Shown one piece after another: positions 9,015 to 18,293 of a DNA stretch of 64,000 nt. Under the pieces are notes generated by a model that was not told the origin of the DNA, searched no databases, and saw only the letters and a list, made by a program, of their open reading frames with translations. The stretch covers positions 89,249 through 153,248 of the forward strand of contig JACQAP010000017.1 of the NCBI GenBank assembly GCA_016194905.1, written 5' to 3'. This stretch comes from Betaproteobacteria bacterium. GTDB lineage: Bacteria > Pseudomonadota > Gammaproteobacteria > Burkholderiales > JACQAP01. Both the position numbers and the translations under genes were made by a program. Positions within the stretch are counted from its first letter, which is position 1. Each line of letters opens with the position of its first letter.

Positions 9015-10214
9015 TCATTTGGTCAGTGCGCCGTGGCCGAACCACTGCGCGATGGTCTCGCGTTCCACGTCGGTCATGCCGGTCAGGTTGGCGAGCGGCA
9101 TGACGCGGCTCGAAACCTGCTGATTGATCTGGACAGCCTGGGTCGCGATGCGATCGGGCGTATCCAGCATGACGCCTTTCGGCGCGATCGCGAAGCCGGG
9201 CTGGGTCGGCGCCTGCGCGTGGCAGGCCGCGCAGCGCGCCTGCACGATCGCGCTGACCCGGCCGAATTCGTCCGCCGGTGCTGCCGCCGCCGGGCCGGTG
9301 CTGCGGAACGCCGGTGCAATCGCAAAGGCGACGAGCGCAAGCGCGACCACGCCGGCTATCGCCGGCAGCGGCGACGCGCCGCCCTTGTGGCGGGAGACGA
9401 AATACACGCGGATGGCTGCGCCGGCGAAGGCGATCGCCGCGAGGATCAGCCAGTTGCGCGCATGTCCGTAGGTCATCGCGTAATGGCTGCTGATCATGGT
9501 GAACAGCACCGGCAGCGTGAAATAGGTGTTGTGCACCGAGCGCTGTTTGCCGCGCACGCCGTGGATCGGATCGGGCTCGCGCCCTTCGACCTTGGCGCGC
9601 ACCAGTTCCTTCTGTCCGGGAATGATGACGAAGAACACGTTGGCGACCATGATGGTGCCGAGCATGGCGCCGAAATGGATGTAGGCGCCGCGGCCGCTGA
9701 ACACCTGGCACAGCCCCCAGGCCGCGGCGACGGTGAGCACCAACAGCACGCCGCCCAGCACTGCGTCGGTTTTCCCGAACGGCGATTTGCACAACAGGTC
9801 GTAAATGAGCCAGCCGCCGGCCAGCGACCCGATGCCGATTGCGATCGCGGCGGCCTTACCGATGTCGGCGACGTTGCGATCGATCAGGTAGACCTCGGCG
9901 CCGACGTAGTACATCAGGCAGAGCAGGAAGAAGCCCGAGATCCAGGTGGTATAGGCCTCCCATTTGAACCAGTGCAAAGGATCCGGCAGCGTGGCCGGCG
10001 CCACCTTGTATTTCTGCGCGTTGTAGAAGCCGCCGCCATGCACCGCCCACAATTCGCCCGATACGCCCTTGTCGGCCAGGGCGCGGTTCTTCGGCGCCAG
10101 CAGATGATTGTCGAGCCAGACGAAGTAGAACGACGCGCCGATCCAGGCAATGCCGGTGATCATGTGGAACCAGCGCAGCAGCAGGTTCAGCCAATCGAGT
10201 AGGTATGCTTGCAT
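9015..10214 (-). CDS. puuD: urate hydroxylase PuuD (membrane urate oxidase with cytochrome c domain)
   Basis: 399 residues. The first about 300 form a polytopic membrane domain with eight or so helices (for example WFHMITGIAWIGASFYFVW near the start). The C-terminal tail is a cytochrome c domain with haem motif CAACH at 328-332 and a likely axial methionine in SSRVMPL near 372. This is the PuuD architecture known from Agrobacterium and Burkholderiales, which oxidises urate to 5-hydroxyisourate and passes electrons to the respiratory chain instead of making peroxide. It sits downstream of xdhAB and shares the operon with uraH, which takes the product. Confidence 0.95.
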   Translation of the reverse strand: MQAYLLDWLNLLLRWFHMITGIAWIGASFYFVWLDNHLLAPKNRALADKGVSGELWAVHGGGFYNAQKYKVAPATLPDPLHWFKWEAYTTWISGFFLLCLMYYVGAEVYLIDRNVADIGKAAAIAIGIGSLAGGWLIYDLLCKSPFGKTDAVLGGVLLVLTVAAAWGLCQVFSGRGAYIHFGAMLGTIMVANVFFVIIPGQKELVRAKVEGREPDPIHGVRGKQRSVHNTYFTLPVLFTMISSHYAMTYGHARNWLILAAIAFAGAAIRVYFVSRHKGGASPLPAIAGVVALALVAFAIAPAFRSTGPAAAAPADEFGRVSAIVQARCAACHAQAPTQPGFAIAPKGVMLDTPDRIATQAVQINQQVSSRVMPLANLTGMTDVERETIAQWFGHGALTK

Positions 10215-10279
10215 AGCTGCCGCAAAGTGCTGAGTGCTGAGTACTGAGTGCTGAGTAAAAACCCCGGCCTTCGTTGCAT

Positions 10280-10322
10280 TTCCTCTGCGGCCTCTCTTTT
10301 TTCTCTGCGCCTCTGCGTTGAA
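10280..10322 (-). repeat. CGCAGAGG-type intergenic repeat
   Basis: On the minus strand it reads TTCAACGCAGAGGCGCAGAG followed by further GCAGAGG units. It belongs to the same loose class as the CGCAAAGG repeats at 6084 and 7645 and lies in the 118-bp gap between puuD and the permease gene, within the operon. Confidence 0.65.
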
Positions 10323-10332
10323 GATTTTTGCA

Positions 10333-11259
10333 TTACGCGTCAGGATGGAAGCGCCGGCCGAGCGAAACCGGCTGGTTGAGCAGGATGGTCTTCGGGTCGC
10401 GGCAGATGATCACCAGTACGACGATCGTGGCGATGTACGGCAGCATCGACAGGAACTCGGACGGAATGCGTACGCCGAAACCCTGAGCATGCAGTTGCAG
10501 GATGGTGACGCCGCCGAACAGGTACGCGCCGAGCACCACACGCCACGGTTTCCAGGTGGCGAACACCACCAGCGCCAGCGCGATCCAGCCGCGCCCGGCG
10601 GTCATGCCTTCGACCCACATCGGCGTGATCGCCTGCGACAGGTAGGCGCCGGCCAGCCCGCTCATCGCGCCGCCGAACAGCACGGCAAGATAGCGGATGA
10701 GGATCACCGGATAACCGATCGCGTGCGCCGATTGCGGCGATTCGCCCACCGCGCGCACCAGCAATCCGGCACGCGTGCGATTCAGGAACCATTGCATGAC
10801 GATGAACAGGAGGAGGGAAGCGTAGACCAGCATATCGAAGCGGAACAGCAGCGGCCCGATCAGCGGAATATCGCTGAGCCACGGAATCGAGATGCCTTTG
10901 AGTCCGTCGACCACGGTGCCGACGAAATTGCGGCCGACGAAAGCCGACAGGCCGACGCCGAACAGGGTCAGCGCGAGCCCGGTGGCAACCTGGTTGGTCT
11001 GCAATGTCAGCGTGAGAAATCCGAACAGCAACGCCAGCGCCATGCCCGCCAGCATGCCGGCGGCAAAGCCGAGCGTGAGGCTGCCGGTCTGGTTGGTGAC
11101 GGCGAAGCCGGCTATTGCGCCGCCCAGCATCATGCCTTCGACGCCGAGGTTGAGGACGCCCGCGCGCTCGACGATCAATTCGCCCAGGCTCGCATACACC
11201 AGCGGCGTGGCCGCGCCGACCGTGCTCGCCAGAATCGGGATCAGTTGCTCCGCGTTCAT
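10333..11259 (-). CDS. ABC transporter permease, BMP/nucleoside type (second permease)
   Basis: 308 residues from the ATG at 11259, which overlaps the preceding permease stop as ATGA. Eight or more hydrophobic helices and the segment GVLNLGVEGMMLGGA place it in the BPD_transp_2 permease family, in the YufQ/NupQ position of nucleoside importers that work with BMP-type binding proteins. It forms the inner-membrane channel with the permease at 11256-12365 and the double ATPase at 12358-13911. Being inside the purine operon, it most likely imports purine nucleosides or bases. A longer upstream frame is rejected because of the coupled ATG. Confidence 0.9.
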   Translation of the reverse strand: MNAEQLIPILASTVGAATPLVYASLGELIVERAGVLNLGVEGMMLGGAIAGFAVTNQTGSLTLGFAAGMLAGMALALLFGFLTLTLQTNQVATGLALTLFGVGLSAFVGRNFVGTVVDGLKGISIPWLSDIPLIGPLLFRFDMLVYASLLLFIVMQWFLNRTRAGLLVRAVGESPQSAHAIGYPVILIRYLAVLFGGAMSGLAGAYLSQAITPMWVEGMTAGRGWIALALVVFATWKPWRVVLGAYLFGGVTILQLHAQGFGVRIPSEFLSMLPYIATIVVLVIICRDPKTILLNQPVSLGRRFHPDA

Positions 11260-12365
11260 GCCGCTTCTTTCGACACGACCGGGATGGCCGCGGCCGAACC
11301 GCGAGGCCGTGTTTTCCAACGCAGACGGAAGTTGATGAACAGGTCCGCTGCGAGAAGATAGAACAGCAGCATGCCCTGGAACACGCCGGTGATCGCCGCA
11401 GGCAGCGCCATCTGGATTTGCGCTGTTTCGCCGCCGATGTAGAGCAGCGACATGAGCAGGCTCGCGAGCACGACGCCGAAAGGATGCAGGCGTCCGACGA
11501 AGGCGACGATGATCGCGGCGAATCCGTAACCCGGTGAAATCGACGGCTGCAACTGGCCGATCGGGCCGGCGACTTCGGCGATGCCCGCCAGTCCGGCAGC
11601 GCCGCCGCCGATCATCAGCGCCAGCCAGACGTTGCGCTTCTCGCTGAAACCCGCATAAGACGCCGCTGCGGGCGCGAGGCCGGCTACTTTGAAGCGAAAA
11701 CCGGCAAAGGTTTTCTCGGCGAATACCCAGGAGACCGCGGCAAGAACCAAGGCAATGAGGAAAGCGATATTGGTGCGCACGCCTTCGACGAGCAGCGGCA
11801 ACATGGCGGCATCGTGGAACATCGGCGATTGCGGAAAGTTATAGCCCTGCGGATCGCGCCACGGTCCATGTACCAGCCACGACAGAAGCAGCTTGGCGAC
11901 GTAGACCAGCATCAGGCTGACCAGAATCTCGTTGGTATGAAAGCGGTTGCGCAGGATGGCGGGGATCGCCGCCCACGCCATGCCGCCGAGGGCGCCTGCG
12001 ACCAGCATCAGCGGCAGCAGCAGCCACGCGCTTTGCACGTCGTGCAGCCATAGTGCCACGCCGCCGCCGACGATCGCGCCGAGCGTGAGCTGGCCCTCGG
12101 CGCCGATGTTCCAGACGTTGGCGCGAAAGCCGAGCGCGAGCCCGAGCGCGCACAGCATCAGCGGGGTGGCTTTCAGGCAGAGTTCACCCAGGCCGTAGAG
12201 CGTCGACACCGGCTTGATGAAGAAGACCGCGAATGCCTGCGCCGGATCCTTGCCGAGCAGCGAGAACAACAGATAGCCGGAGACCAGCGTCAGCGCCACC
12301 GCCAGCAGCGGCGACGCGTAAGACATGATGATCGAGGGTTCCGGCCGCGGCTCGAGCTTAAGCAT
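11256..12365 (-). CDS. ABC transporter permease, BMP/nucleoside type (first permease)
   Basis: 369 residues from the ATG at 12365, chosen because GGAAG stands six bases before it and because it overlaps the ATPase stop by 8 bp. Hydrophobic helices span most of the length; the conserved GFRANVWNIGAEGQLTLGA stretch is typical of YufP/NupP-type permeases. Together with the second permease and the double ATPase it makes a BMP-family nucleoside importer. The probable binding protein is encoded at 23488-24573 on the other strand. The C-terminus overlaps the next gene by 4 bp. Confidence 0.9.
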   Translation of the reverse strand: MLKLEPRPEPSIIMSYASPLLAVALTLVSGYLLFSLLGKDPAQAFAVFFIKPVSTLYGLGELCLKATPLMLCALGLALGFRANVWNIGAEGQLTLGAIVGGGVALWLHDVQSAWLLLPLMLVAGALGGMAWAAIPAILRNRFHTNEILVSLMLVYVAKLLLSWLVHGPWRDPQGYNFPQSPMFHDAAMLPLLVEGVRTNIAFLIALVLAAVSWVFAEKTFAGFRFKVAGLAPAAASYAGFSEKRNVWLALMIGGGAAGLAGIAEVAGPIGQLQPSISPGYGFAAIIVAFVGRLHPFGVVLASLLMSLLYIGGETAQIQMALPAAITGVFQGMLLFYLLAADLFINFRLRWKTRPRGSAAAIPVVSKEAA

Positions 12366-13911
12366 GCGCGGCTTCCGCGGCATCGGCGAACTGGCCGCCC
12401 ATCCAGGCGCCGATTTTTTCGACGCTGGTTCCGGCAGAGGGCACCGGCGACGACAGCCGGCCTTCGGCGATCACGGCCAGTCGGTCGCAGATCATGAACA
12501 ACTCGTCGAGCTCTTCGGAAATCACCAGCACGGCGACACCCCGGTCGCGCAGGTCGACCAAAGACTGGCGGATCAACATGGAAGCGCCGACGTCTACGCC
12601 CCAGGTCGGTTGCGCGACGACGATGATCCGCGGATCGAGCATGGTTTCACGGCCGACGATGAACTTCTGCAGGTTGCCGCCGGAGAGGCTGGACGCGGCC
12701 GCCTGTTCGTCGCGGCTTTTCACCTTAAAGCGGCTGATCACGTCGCGCGCGAAACTGCGCACGACTTTGCGGCGGATCAGGCCGTGATGGACCATGCCGC
12801 CGTTAACCATTTTGCGATGGCTGCCGGTAAGCAGCGCGTTTTCGGCCAGGCTGAGCGCCGGCACGGCGCCGCGGCCGAGACGCTCCTCCGGCACGAAGCC
12901 GAGCCCGATCGCGCGCCGCTGCGCGGGATCGAGGCGGCCCGCGGCAACCTCCCCGAGCACGATCGTTTCCGGCTTTCCGGATCGCGCTTCGCCGGACAAC
13001 GCCGCCAGTAATTCCTTCTGACCGTTGCCGGACACGCCCGCGATGCCGACGATTTCGCCGCTGCGCACGGTGAGGCTGATCTCGCGCAGGTTGACGCCGA
13101 ACGGATCGAGCGTCTTCAGCGTGAGCCGGTCGATCTGCAGCAGCACCTGGCCGGGTTCGCGGCTTTGCAGCCGGCATTCGGGCAGGTCGGAACCGATCAT
13201 CATCCTGGCGAGGCTCTCGGCCGTTTCCCGTTTCGGCCTGGCGGTGCCCGTCACGCGACCGCCGCGCAGCACCGTCGCGCTGTCGCACAAGGCCTGGATT
13301 TCGTCGAGCTTGTGGCTGATGTAGAGGATGCTGCAGCCTTCGGCTGCGAGCCGGCGCAGGGTCTCGAACAGTTTCAGCACCGCCTGCGGCGTCAGCACCG
13401 ACGTCGGCTCGTCCATGATCAGCAGCTTCGGATTCTGCAGCAGGCAACGCACGATCTCGACGCGCTGCCGCTCGCCCACCGACATGCTGTGGACCAACCG
13501 GTCCGGGTCGATCGGCAGGCCGTAGTTCTGCGAGACTTCGCGGATGCGCGGCGCCAGCTTCGCGGGCTGGATGCGCTCGTCGAGTGCGAGCGAAATATTC
13601 TCCGCGACGGTCAGGGTTTCGAACAGAGCGAAATGCTGGAACACCATGCCGACGCCGAGCCTGCGCGCTTCCGCGGGGCTGGCGATTTGCACCGGCCGGC
13701 CTTCCCACAGCATCTCGCCCGAATCGGGGTGAGTCACGCCGTAGATGATTTTCATCAGCGTGCTTTTTCCCGCGCCGTTCTCGCCCAGCACCGCATGTAT
13801 TTCGCCCGGACGCACCGCGAGGTCGACGCCGTCGTTGGCAACCACCGCCGGATAGCGTTTGGTGATGCCGCGCAGTTGCAATCGCGGCGGCATGGCAAGC
13901 CGGTCGTTCAT
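12358..13911 (-). CDS. ABC transporter ATP-binding protein with two ABC domains, BMP/nucleoside type
   Basis: 517 residues. The first ABC domain has Walker A GENGAGKS (43-50), the signature SVGERQRVEI and Walker B LLIMDEPT. The second has a degenerate P-loop (GVSGNGQKE), signature SLSGGNLQK and a Walker B ending VAQPTWGVD; this asymmetry is normal for RbsA/YufO-type proteins. It energises the two permeases encoded next to it. The ATG at 13911 overlaps the xdhB stop as ATGA, tying nucleoside import to xanthine oxidation. The context suggests purine nucleoside uptake. Confidence 0.93.
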   Translation of the reverse strand: MNDRLAMPPRLQLRGITKRYPAVVANDGVDLAVRPGEIHAVLGENGAGKSTLMKIIYGVTHPDSGEMLWEGRPVQIASPAEARRLGVGMVFQHFALFETLTVAENISLALDERIQPAKLAPRIREVSQNYGLPIDPDRLVHSMSVGERQRVEIVRCLLQNPKLLIMDEPTSVLTPQAVLKLFETLRRLAAEGCSILYISHKLDEIQALCDSATVLRGGRVTGTARPKRETAESLARMMIGSDLPECRLQSREPGQVLLQIDRLTLKTLDPFGVNLREISLTVRSGEIVGIAGVSGNGQKELLAALSGEARSGKPETIVLGEVAAGRLDPAQRRAIGLGFVPEERLGRGAVPALSLAENALLTGSHRKMVNGGMVHHGLIRRKVVRSFARDVISRFKVKSRDEQAAASSLSGGNLQKFIVGRETMLDPRIIVVAQPTWGVDVGASMLIRQSLVDLRDRGVAVLVISEELDELFMICDRLAVIAEGRLSSPVPSAGTSVEKIGAWMGGQFADAAEAAHA

Positions 13912-16253
13912 GCGCCGGCTCCCGCGAAGGCCGCAAGCGGTTGCGCGGCTCGCGCTTTCGTCAGCGAGGCCAGCGCACGCAAAATGGATTCGGGCGTGGC
14001 AGGCGCAACCAGGACGGGCAACGTGCCGGATTCGCAGCTCGCGCACGCATCCCGGATCGCGTACAGCACCGAGATTGCGAGCATCAGCGGCGGTTCACCG
14101 ACCGCCTTGGAGCGGAAGATGGTGTCTTCGCGATTGGGCGCGTCGGCGAGCAGGCGCACGTTGAAATGTTTCGGCCAGTCGGCTGCGGTCGGAATCTTGT
14201 AGGTCGACGGCGCGTGCGTTCTGAACTGCCCGCGAGCATCCCAGACCAGTTCTTCGGAGGTCAGCCAGCCCATGCCCTGCACGAAGCCGCCTTCGACCTG
14301 GCCGATGTCGAGCGCCGGGTTCAGCGAGCGGCCGACGTCGTGCAGGATGTCCACCCTCAGCAGCTTGCTCTCGCCGGTGAGCGTGTCGATGGCGACTTCG
14401 GATACCGCGGCCCCGTAGGCAAAATAGAAGAATGGCCGGCCGGTAAGCGTCTTTTTATCCCAATGGATCTTCGGTGTCCGGTAGTAGCCAGTGGAAGACA
14501 GCGAAATGCGCGCCGCGTAAGCCTCGCGCACCAGCTCGCCGAACTCGATTACGTGGCCGCCGGCGAGGACCTTGCCGGCGGCGAAGCGCACGGCATCGGA
14601 CGGCACGGAAAATTTCTCCGCAGCAAAGGCGGCGAGCCTGCCTTTGAGTTTCTGGCAGGCAGCCTGCGCCGCCTTGCCGTTCAGGTCGGCACCGGATGAG
14701 GCGGCGGTTGCGGACGTGTTCGGCACCTTGCTGGTATCGGTGCTGCTGGTGCGGATCTGCGAAACATCGATCTGCAGTTCGCTCGCCACCACCTGGGCGA
14801 CCTTGGTGTAGAGCCCCTGTCCCATCTCGGTGCCGCCGTGGTTCACCATCACGCTGCCGTCGGTGTAGATGTGCACCAGCGCGCCGGCCTGGTTGTAGAT
14901 CGTGGCGTTGAACGAGATGCCGAATTTGACCGGCGTCAGCGCGATCCCGCGCCTGAGGACCGGGCTGGCGGCATTGAATTCGCGGATGCGGCGGCGGCGC
15001 TCGCGGTAGTCGCTGCTTGCCTCGAGTTCGTCGGCGATGCGATGGATGATGTTGTCTTCCACCACCATGCCGTAAGGCGTGACGTTGCGTTCCGCGGTTC
15101 CGTAGAAATTGGCGCGGCGCACGTCCAGCGGATCCTTGCCGAGATTGCGCGCGATATCGTCCATCACCGCCTCTATCGCGACCATGCCTTGCGGACCGCC
15201 GAAGCCGCGGAACGCGGTATTCGACACGGTGTTGGTCTTGCAGCGATGCGAGACGATTTCGACGTTCTCGAGGAAATAGCAGTTGTCGACGTGGCAGATC
15301 GCGCGGTCGTTCACGGGTCCGGACAGGTCCGCGGAAAAGCCGCAGCGCGAGGCCAGCATGATTTTCGCCCCGGCGATGCGGCCGCTGTCGTCGAAACCCA
15401 CTTCGTACTCGATCAGGAAATCGTGGCGCTTGCCGGTCATGATCATGTCGGCATCGCGATCCAGGCGCAGCTTGACCGGCCGGCGCGTGCGCGCGGCGAT
15501 CACCGCGGCGGCGCAGGCATATTGTCCCGGCTGGCTTTCCTTGCCGCCGAAGCCGCCGCCCATGCGCCGGCACTGCACGACGACCTCGTGCGATTTCTTG
15601 CCGAGCGCATGCGCGACCATGTGCTGCACCTCGGTCGGGTGCTGCGTCGAGCTGTAGATCAGCATGCTGCCGTCTTCCTGCGGCAGCGCCACCGCAACCT
15701 GGCCTTCCAGATAGAAGTGTTCCTGCCCGCCGAGTTCCGCGCTGCCGGCCAGTCGATGCCGCGCGCGGCCGATCGCCGTTTCGGGTTCGCCGCGGCGCAG
15801 GGTGTGCGTGGGCACGACGAAACTTTTTGCCGCGAGTGCGCTGCGGACGTCGAGGATCGCCGGCAACTCCTCGACCTCGACACGCGCAAACTTTGTCGCG
15901 CGCCGCGCGGCGCCATAAGAGGTTGCCGCGACCCCGAACAGCGACTGGCCGGCGAATTCCACCAGCGATTCGGCGAAGATCGGATCGTCGTGCAGCACCG
16001 GGCCGATCAGGTTGGAACCGGGAACGTCGGCTGCGGTGACGATGGCCACCACCCCGGGTGCGGTGGCAACCGCCGAAAGGTCCATCGACTTGATGCGGCC
16101 GTGGGCGACCGTACTCATGCCGAGCGCGACATGCAGGACATTTTCCGGGAGCGGGATGTCGTCGGTGTAGTTCGCCGCGCCGCTGACATGCAGCGGCGCG
16201 CTTTCGTGCGGCAGCGGTTGGCCGGCGACGGACACGTGAACGAGTTCGGGCAT
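13908..16253 (-). CDS. xdhB: xanthine dehydrogenase, molybdopterin-binding large subunit
   Basis: 781 residues from MPELVHVSVAGQPLPHESA at 16253. The N-terminal Ald_Xan_dh_C domain (residues about 15-130) is followed by the molybdopterin-binding region with RMGGGFGGKESQ and FRGFGGPQG; the catalytic glutamate motif lies near the C-terminus at KAVGEPPLML. It oxidises hypoxanthine and xanthine to urate together with XdhA. It starts 4 bp after xdhA and overlaps the ABC ATPase gene by 4 bp. No XdhC maturation factor gene was found anywhere in the window, so cofactor insertion must depend on a gene elsewhere. Confidence 0.96.
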   Translation of the reverse strand: MPELVHVSVAGQPLPHESAPLHVSGAANYTDDIPLPENVLHVALGMSTVAHGRIKSMDLSAVATAPGVVAIVTAADVPGSNLIGPVLHDDPIFAESLVEFAGQSLFGVAATSYGAARRATKFARVEVEELPAILDVRSALAAKSFVVPTHTLRRGEPETAIGRARHRLAGSAELGGQEHFYLEGQVAVALPQEDGSMLIYSSTQHPTEVQHMVAHALGKKSHEVVVQCRRMGGGFGGKESQPGQYACAAAVIAARTRRPVKLRLDRDADMIMTGKRHDFLIEYEVGFDDSGRIAGAKIMLASRCGFSADLSGPVNDRAICHVDNCYFLENVEIVSHRCKTNTVSNTAFRGFGGPQGMVAIEAVMDDIARNLGKDPLDVRRANFYGTAERNVTPYGMVVEDNIIHRIADELEASSDYRERRRRIREFNAASPVLRRGIALTPVKFGISFNATIYNQAGALVHIYTDGSVMVNHGGTEMGQGLYTKVAQVVASELQIDVSQIRTSSTDTSKVPNTSATAASSGADLNGKAAQAACQKLKGRLAAFAAEKFSVPSDAVRFAAGKVLAGGHVIEFGELVREAYAARISLSSTGYYRTPKIHWDKKTLTGRPFFYFAYGAAVSEVAIDTLTGESKLLRVDILHDVGRSLNPALDIGQVEGGFVQGMGWLTSEELVWDARGQFRTHAPSTYKIPTAADWPKHFNVRLLADAPNREDTIFRSKAVGEPPLMLAISVLYAIRDACASCESGTLPVLVAPATPESILRALASLTKARAAQPLAAFAGAGA

Positions 16254-16257
16254 GGGC

Positions 16258-17727
16258 TCAATGCTCCTCGAGTTCGGCCACGCGGGTCGGCACCGGTTTC
16301 CCGCTGTGCTCGGCAAAGAAGCGCAGCAGCAGGTTCTGCGCCACCAGCATCCGGTATTCGGCGCTGGCACGCATGTCGGTCAGCGGGGCGTAGTCCAGCG
16401 CGAGCGCGGAAAGCGCCGCTTCCATGGTGGCGCGCGACCACGGCTGGTCGATGAGCGCCGCCTCCGTGTGCATTGCGCGTTTCGGCACGGCAGCCATGCC
16501 GCCGTAGGCAATACGTGCCTTTGCGATGCGGCCGTCCTCCAGGTCGAACGCGTAGGCGCCGCACAGCGCGGAAATGTCCTGGTCGAAGCGTTTGGAAATC
16601 TTGTAACTGGCGAACCGGCGCCCGGCGGGTGACAGCGGAATGCGCACGGCTTCGACGAACTCGCCGGGTTGCAGCGCTGTCTTCTGGTAGCCGAGATAGA
16701 AGTCTTCGAGCGGCATCTCGCGTTCGCCGCCGCCGCGGCGCAGCTTCACGGTTGCACCGAGAACCAGCAGGAAAGGCATGGAGTCGCCGATCGGCGATCC
16801 ATTGGCGACATTGCCGCCGAGCGTGCCGGAGTTGCGCACCGGGGGCGAACCGAAGCGATCGGCGAGTTCCGCCAGCATGGGATAGCGCGCAACGATGGCG
16901 GCATAGGCGTCGGTGAGGCTGACCGCTGCGCCGATTTCGACGGCATTTCCGGTCTCGCGCACGCTCCTGAGCTCGGCGACGTTGCCGGTGTAAATGAGCA
17001 TCGGCAGGTCGCGCAGCTGCTTGGTGACCCAGAGGCCGATGTCCGTGCCGCCGGCGAGCAGCAACGCCTGCGGGTGGGCTTCGCAGAGCCGCGCGAGTTC
17101 GTCGATCGAAACCGGCGCACGAAAACCGGCGCCGCCGTCGAGCGAGACGGTATCGGTTGCGGCGATGGCCTCCAACGCCTCGTGCCGCTTTGCATCCCGC
17201 GCATACGCGCGGCTCCAGGACGCCGGATCGGCATAGCCGCTCATGCGGCAACCGGCATCGATGATCGGCCGGTAACCGGTGCAGCGGCACAGGTTTCCCG
17301 ACAGCGCCCGCACGACATCGTCGCGCTGCGGCGCCGCCTCATTCAGATACAGGCCGAACAGCGACATGACGAAACCCGGGGTGCAGAAACCGCATTGCGA
17401 AGCATGCCAGTCCACCATCGCCTGCTGCACCGGATGCAGTTTGCCGTCGGCCGACTTCAGGTTTTCCACCGTGACGATTTCCTTGCCGTCGAGCGTGGGC
17501 AGGAAGCGGATGCAGGAATTGATGGCGCGATAGCTGATTTTGCCGGCGGCGGGTTCACCGATCACCACGGTACAGGCGCCGCAGTCTCCTTCGGCGCAAC
17601 CTTCCTTGGTGCCGGTGCGTCCGAGCTTCTCGCGCAGATACTCCAGCACCGTCATCGTCGGTGCGACGTCGTCGAGTTGCACAACTTCGCCATCGAGGAT
17701 GAACCGGATGGATCGGCGGGCCGGCAT
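16258..17727 (-). CDS. xdhA: xanthine dehydrogenase small subunit (2Fe-2S and FAD)
   Basis: 489 residues from MPARRSIRFILDGE at 17727, two bases after the uraH stop; an in-frame GTG at 17760 would overlap uraH by 31 bp and is less likely. The plant-type 2Fe-2S cluster ligands are C44, C49, C52 and C72, the second cluster ligands C112, C115, C147 and C149 (QCGFCTPG, NLCRCTGYRP). The FAD-binding domain follows from about 185 with LLAGGTDIGLW. It passes electrons from the molybdenum site in XdhB to NAD. Cytoplasmic. Confidence 0.95.
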   Translation of the reverse strand: MPARRSIRFILDGEVVQLDDVAPTMTVLEYLREKLGRTGTKEGCAEGDCGACTVVIGEPAAGKISYRAINSCIRFLPTLDGKEIVTVENLKSADGKLHPVQQAMVDWHASQCGFCTPGFVMSLFGLYLNEAAPQRDDVVRALSGNLCRCTGYRPIIDAGCRMSGYADPASWSRAYARDAKRHEALEAIAATDTVSLDGGAGFRAPVSIDELARLCEAHPQALLLAGGTDIGLWVTKQLRDLPMLIYTGNVAELRSVRETGNAVEIGAAVSLTDAYAAIVARYPMLAELADRFGSPPVRNSGTLGGNVANGSPIGDSMPFLLVLGATVKLRRGGGEREMPLEDFYLGYQKTALQPGEFVEAVRIPLSPAGRRFASYKISKRFDQDISALCGAYAFDLEDGRIAKARIAYGGMAAVPKRAMHTEAALIDQPWSRATMEAALSALALDYAPLTDMRASAEYRMLVAQNLLLRFFAEHSGKPVPTRVAELEEH

Positions 17728-17729
17728 GT

Positions 17730-18077
17730 TCAGCTGCCGCGATAAGTGGAGTAACTCCACGGCGATACCAGCAACGGAACGTGATAGTGCTGGTCGATGC
17801 CGGAGAGGCCGAAACGCAACGCGATCCGGTCGAGGAAGGGCGGATCGGGAAGCTTCACGCCGAGCGCGCGGAAATAATCGGCCGTATGGAACACCAGTTC
17901 GTATTCGCCCGGGACGAAAGACGCGCCTTCGAGCAGCGGCCGCCCGCAGCGTCCGTCCGCATCGCTGCGCCCCGAGAACAGGACCTCGTCCGCAGGCAGG
18001 CGGCGCAGTTCGATCAGCATGCCGGCCGCGGGGCGGCCATGCGCGGTATCGAGAATGTGCGTGGTGAGCTTGCCCAT
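17730..18077 (-). CDS. uraH: 5-hydroxyisourate hydrolase (transthyretin-like)
   Basis: 115 residues starting MGKLTTHILDTAHGRPA and ending STYRGS, the diagnostic C-terminal tetrapeptide of HIU hydrolases. It opens 5-hydroxyisourate, made by PuuD, to the 2-oxo-4-hydroxy-4-carboxy-5-ureidoimidazoline that UraD decarboxylates. It is the first gene of the minus-strand purine operon. Longer upstream starts are rejected because the family begins at this motif. A TGTATACA palindrome lies 38 bp before the ATG, over a likely promoter (TATATTATG on this strand). Confidence 0.95.
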   Translation of the reverse strand: MGKLTTHILDTAHGRPAAGMLIELRRLPADEVLFSGRSDADGRCGRPLLEGASFVPGEYELVFHTADYFRALGVKLPDPPFLDRIALRFGLSGIDQHYHVPLLVSPWSYSTYRGS

Positions 18078-18114
18078 CGGAAACGGTGCGTCGCCGTGCC
18101 CTCGGTCATAAAAC

Positions 18115-18122
18115 TGTATACA
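18115..18122. promoter_or_regulatory. TGTATACA palindrome, candidate operator of the purine GntR regulator
   Basis: The 8-bp palindrome TGTATACA sits 38 bp before uraH and next to a -10-like TATATTATG on the minus strand. FCD-type GntR proteins bind short palindromes of the TNGTNNNACNA kind, and one is encoded divergently at 18294. The same octamer occurs at 22114-22121 after allA. The binding itself is inferred. Confidence 0.5.
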
Positions 18123-18266
18123 TAATATAGCGCGGACGTTGCGTTCCGGCCCGGCCGAATGCGCCACGCTGGGGCGGAGGCTCCTCCTGCCGCACCAATT
18201 CCGGTCCGCGCATCGCATCGGCTGCAACGCAGCCGGACCGGAACCCGTCGTGTACAATCACTTTGA

Positions 18267-18291
18267 ATATTGTCGCGAGGTTGTGCAATAT
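18267..18291. promoter_or_regulatory. ATATTG-N13-CAATAT inverted repeat before the GntR gene
   Basis: ATATTG (18267-18272) and CAATAT (18286-18291) form a 6-bp inverted repeat ending just before the chosen ATG of the GntR regulator. It could be an autoregulatory site. The evidence is symmetry and position only. Confidence 0.3.
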
Positions 18292-18293
18292 GC

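Noticed and set aside
14838..16454. A 538-codon plus-strand frame antisense to xdhB
   Set aside because: The opposite strand encodes a complete xanthine dehydrogenase subunit; this frame has no domain and no ribosome binding site.
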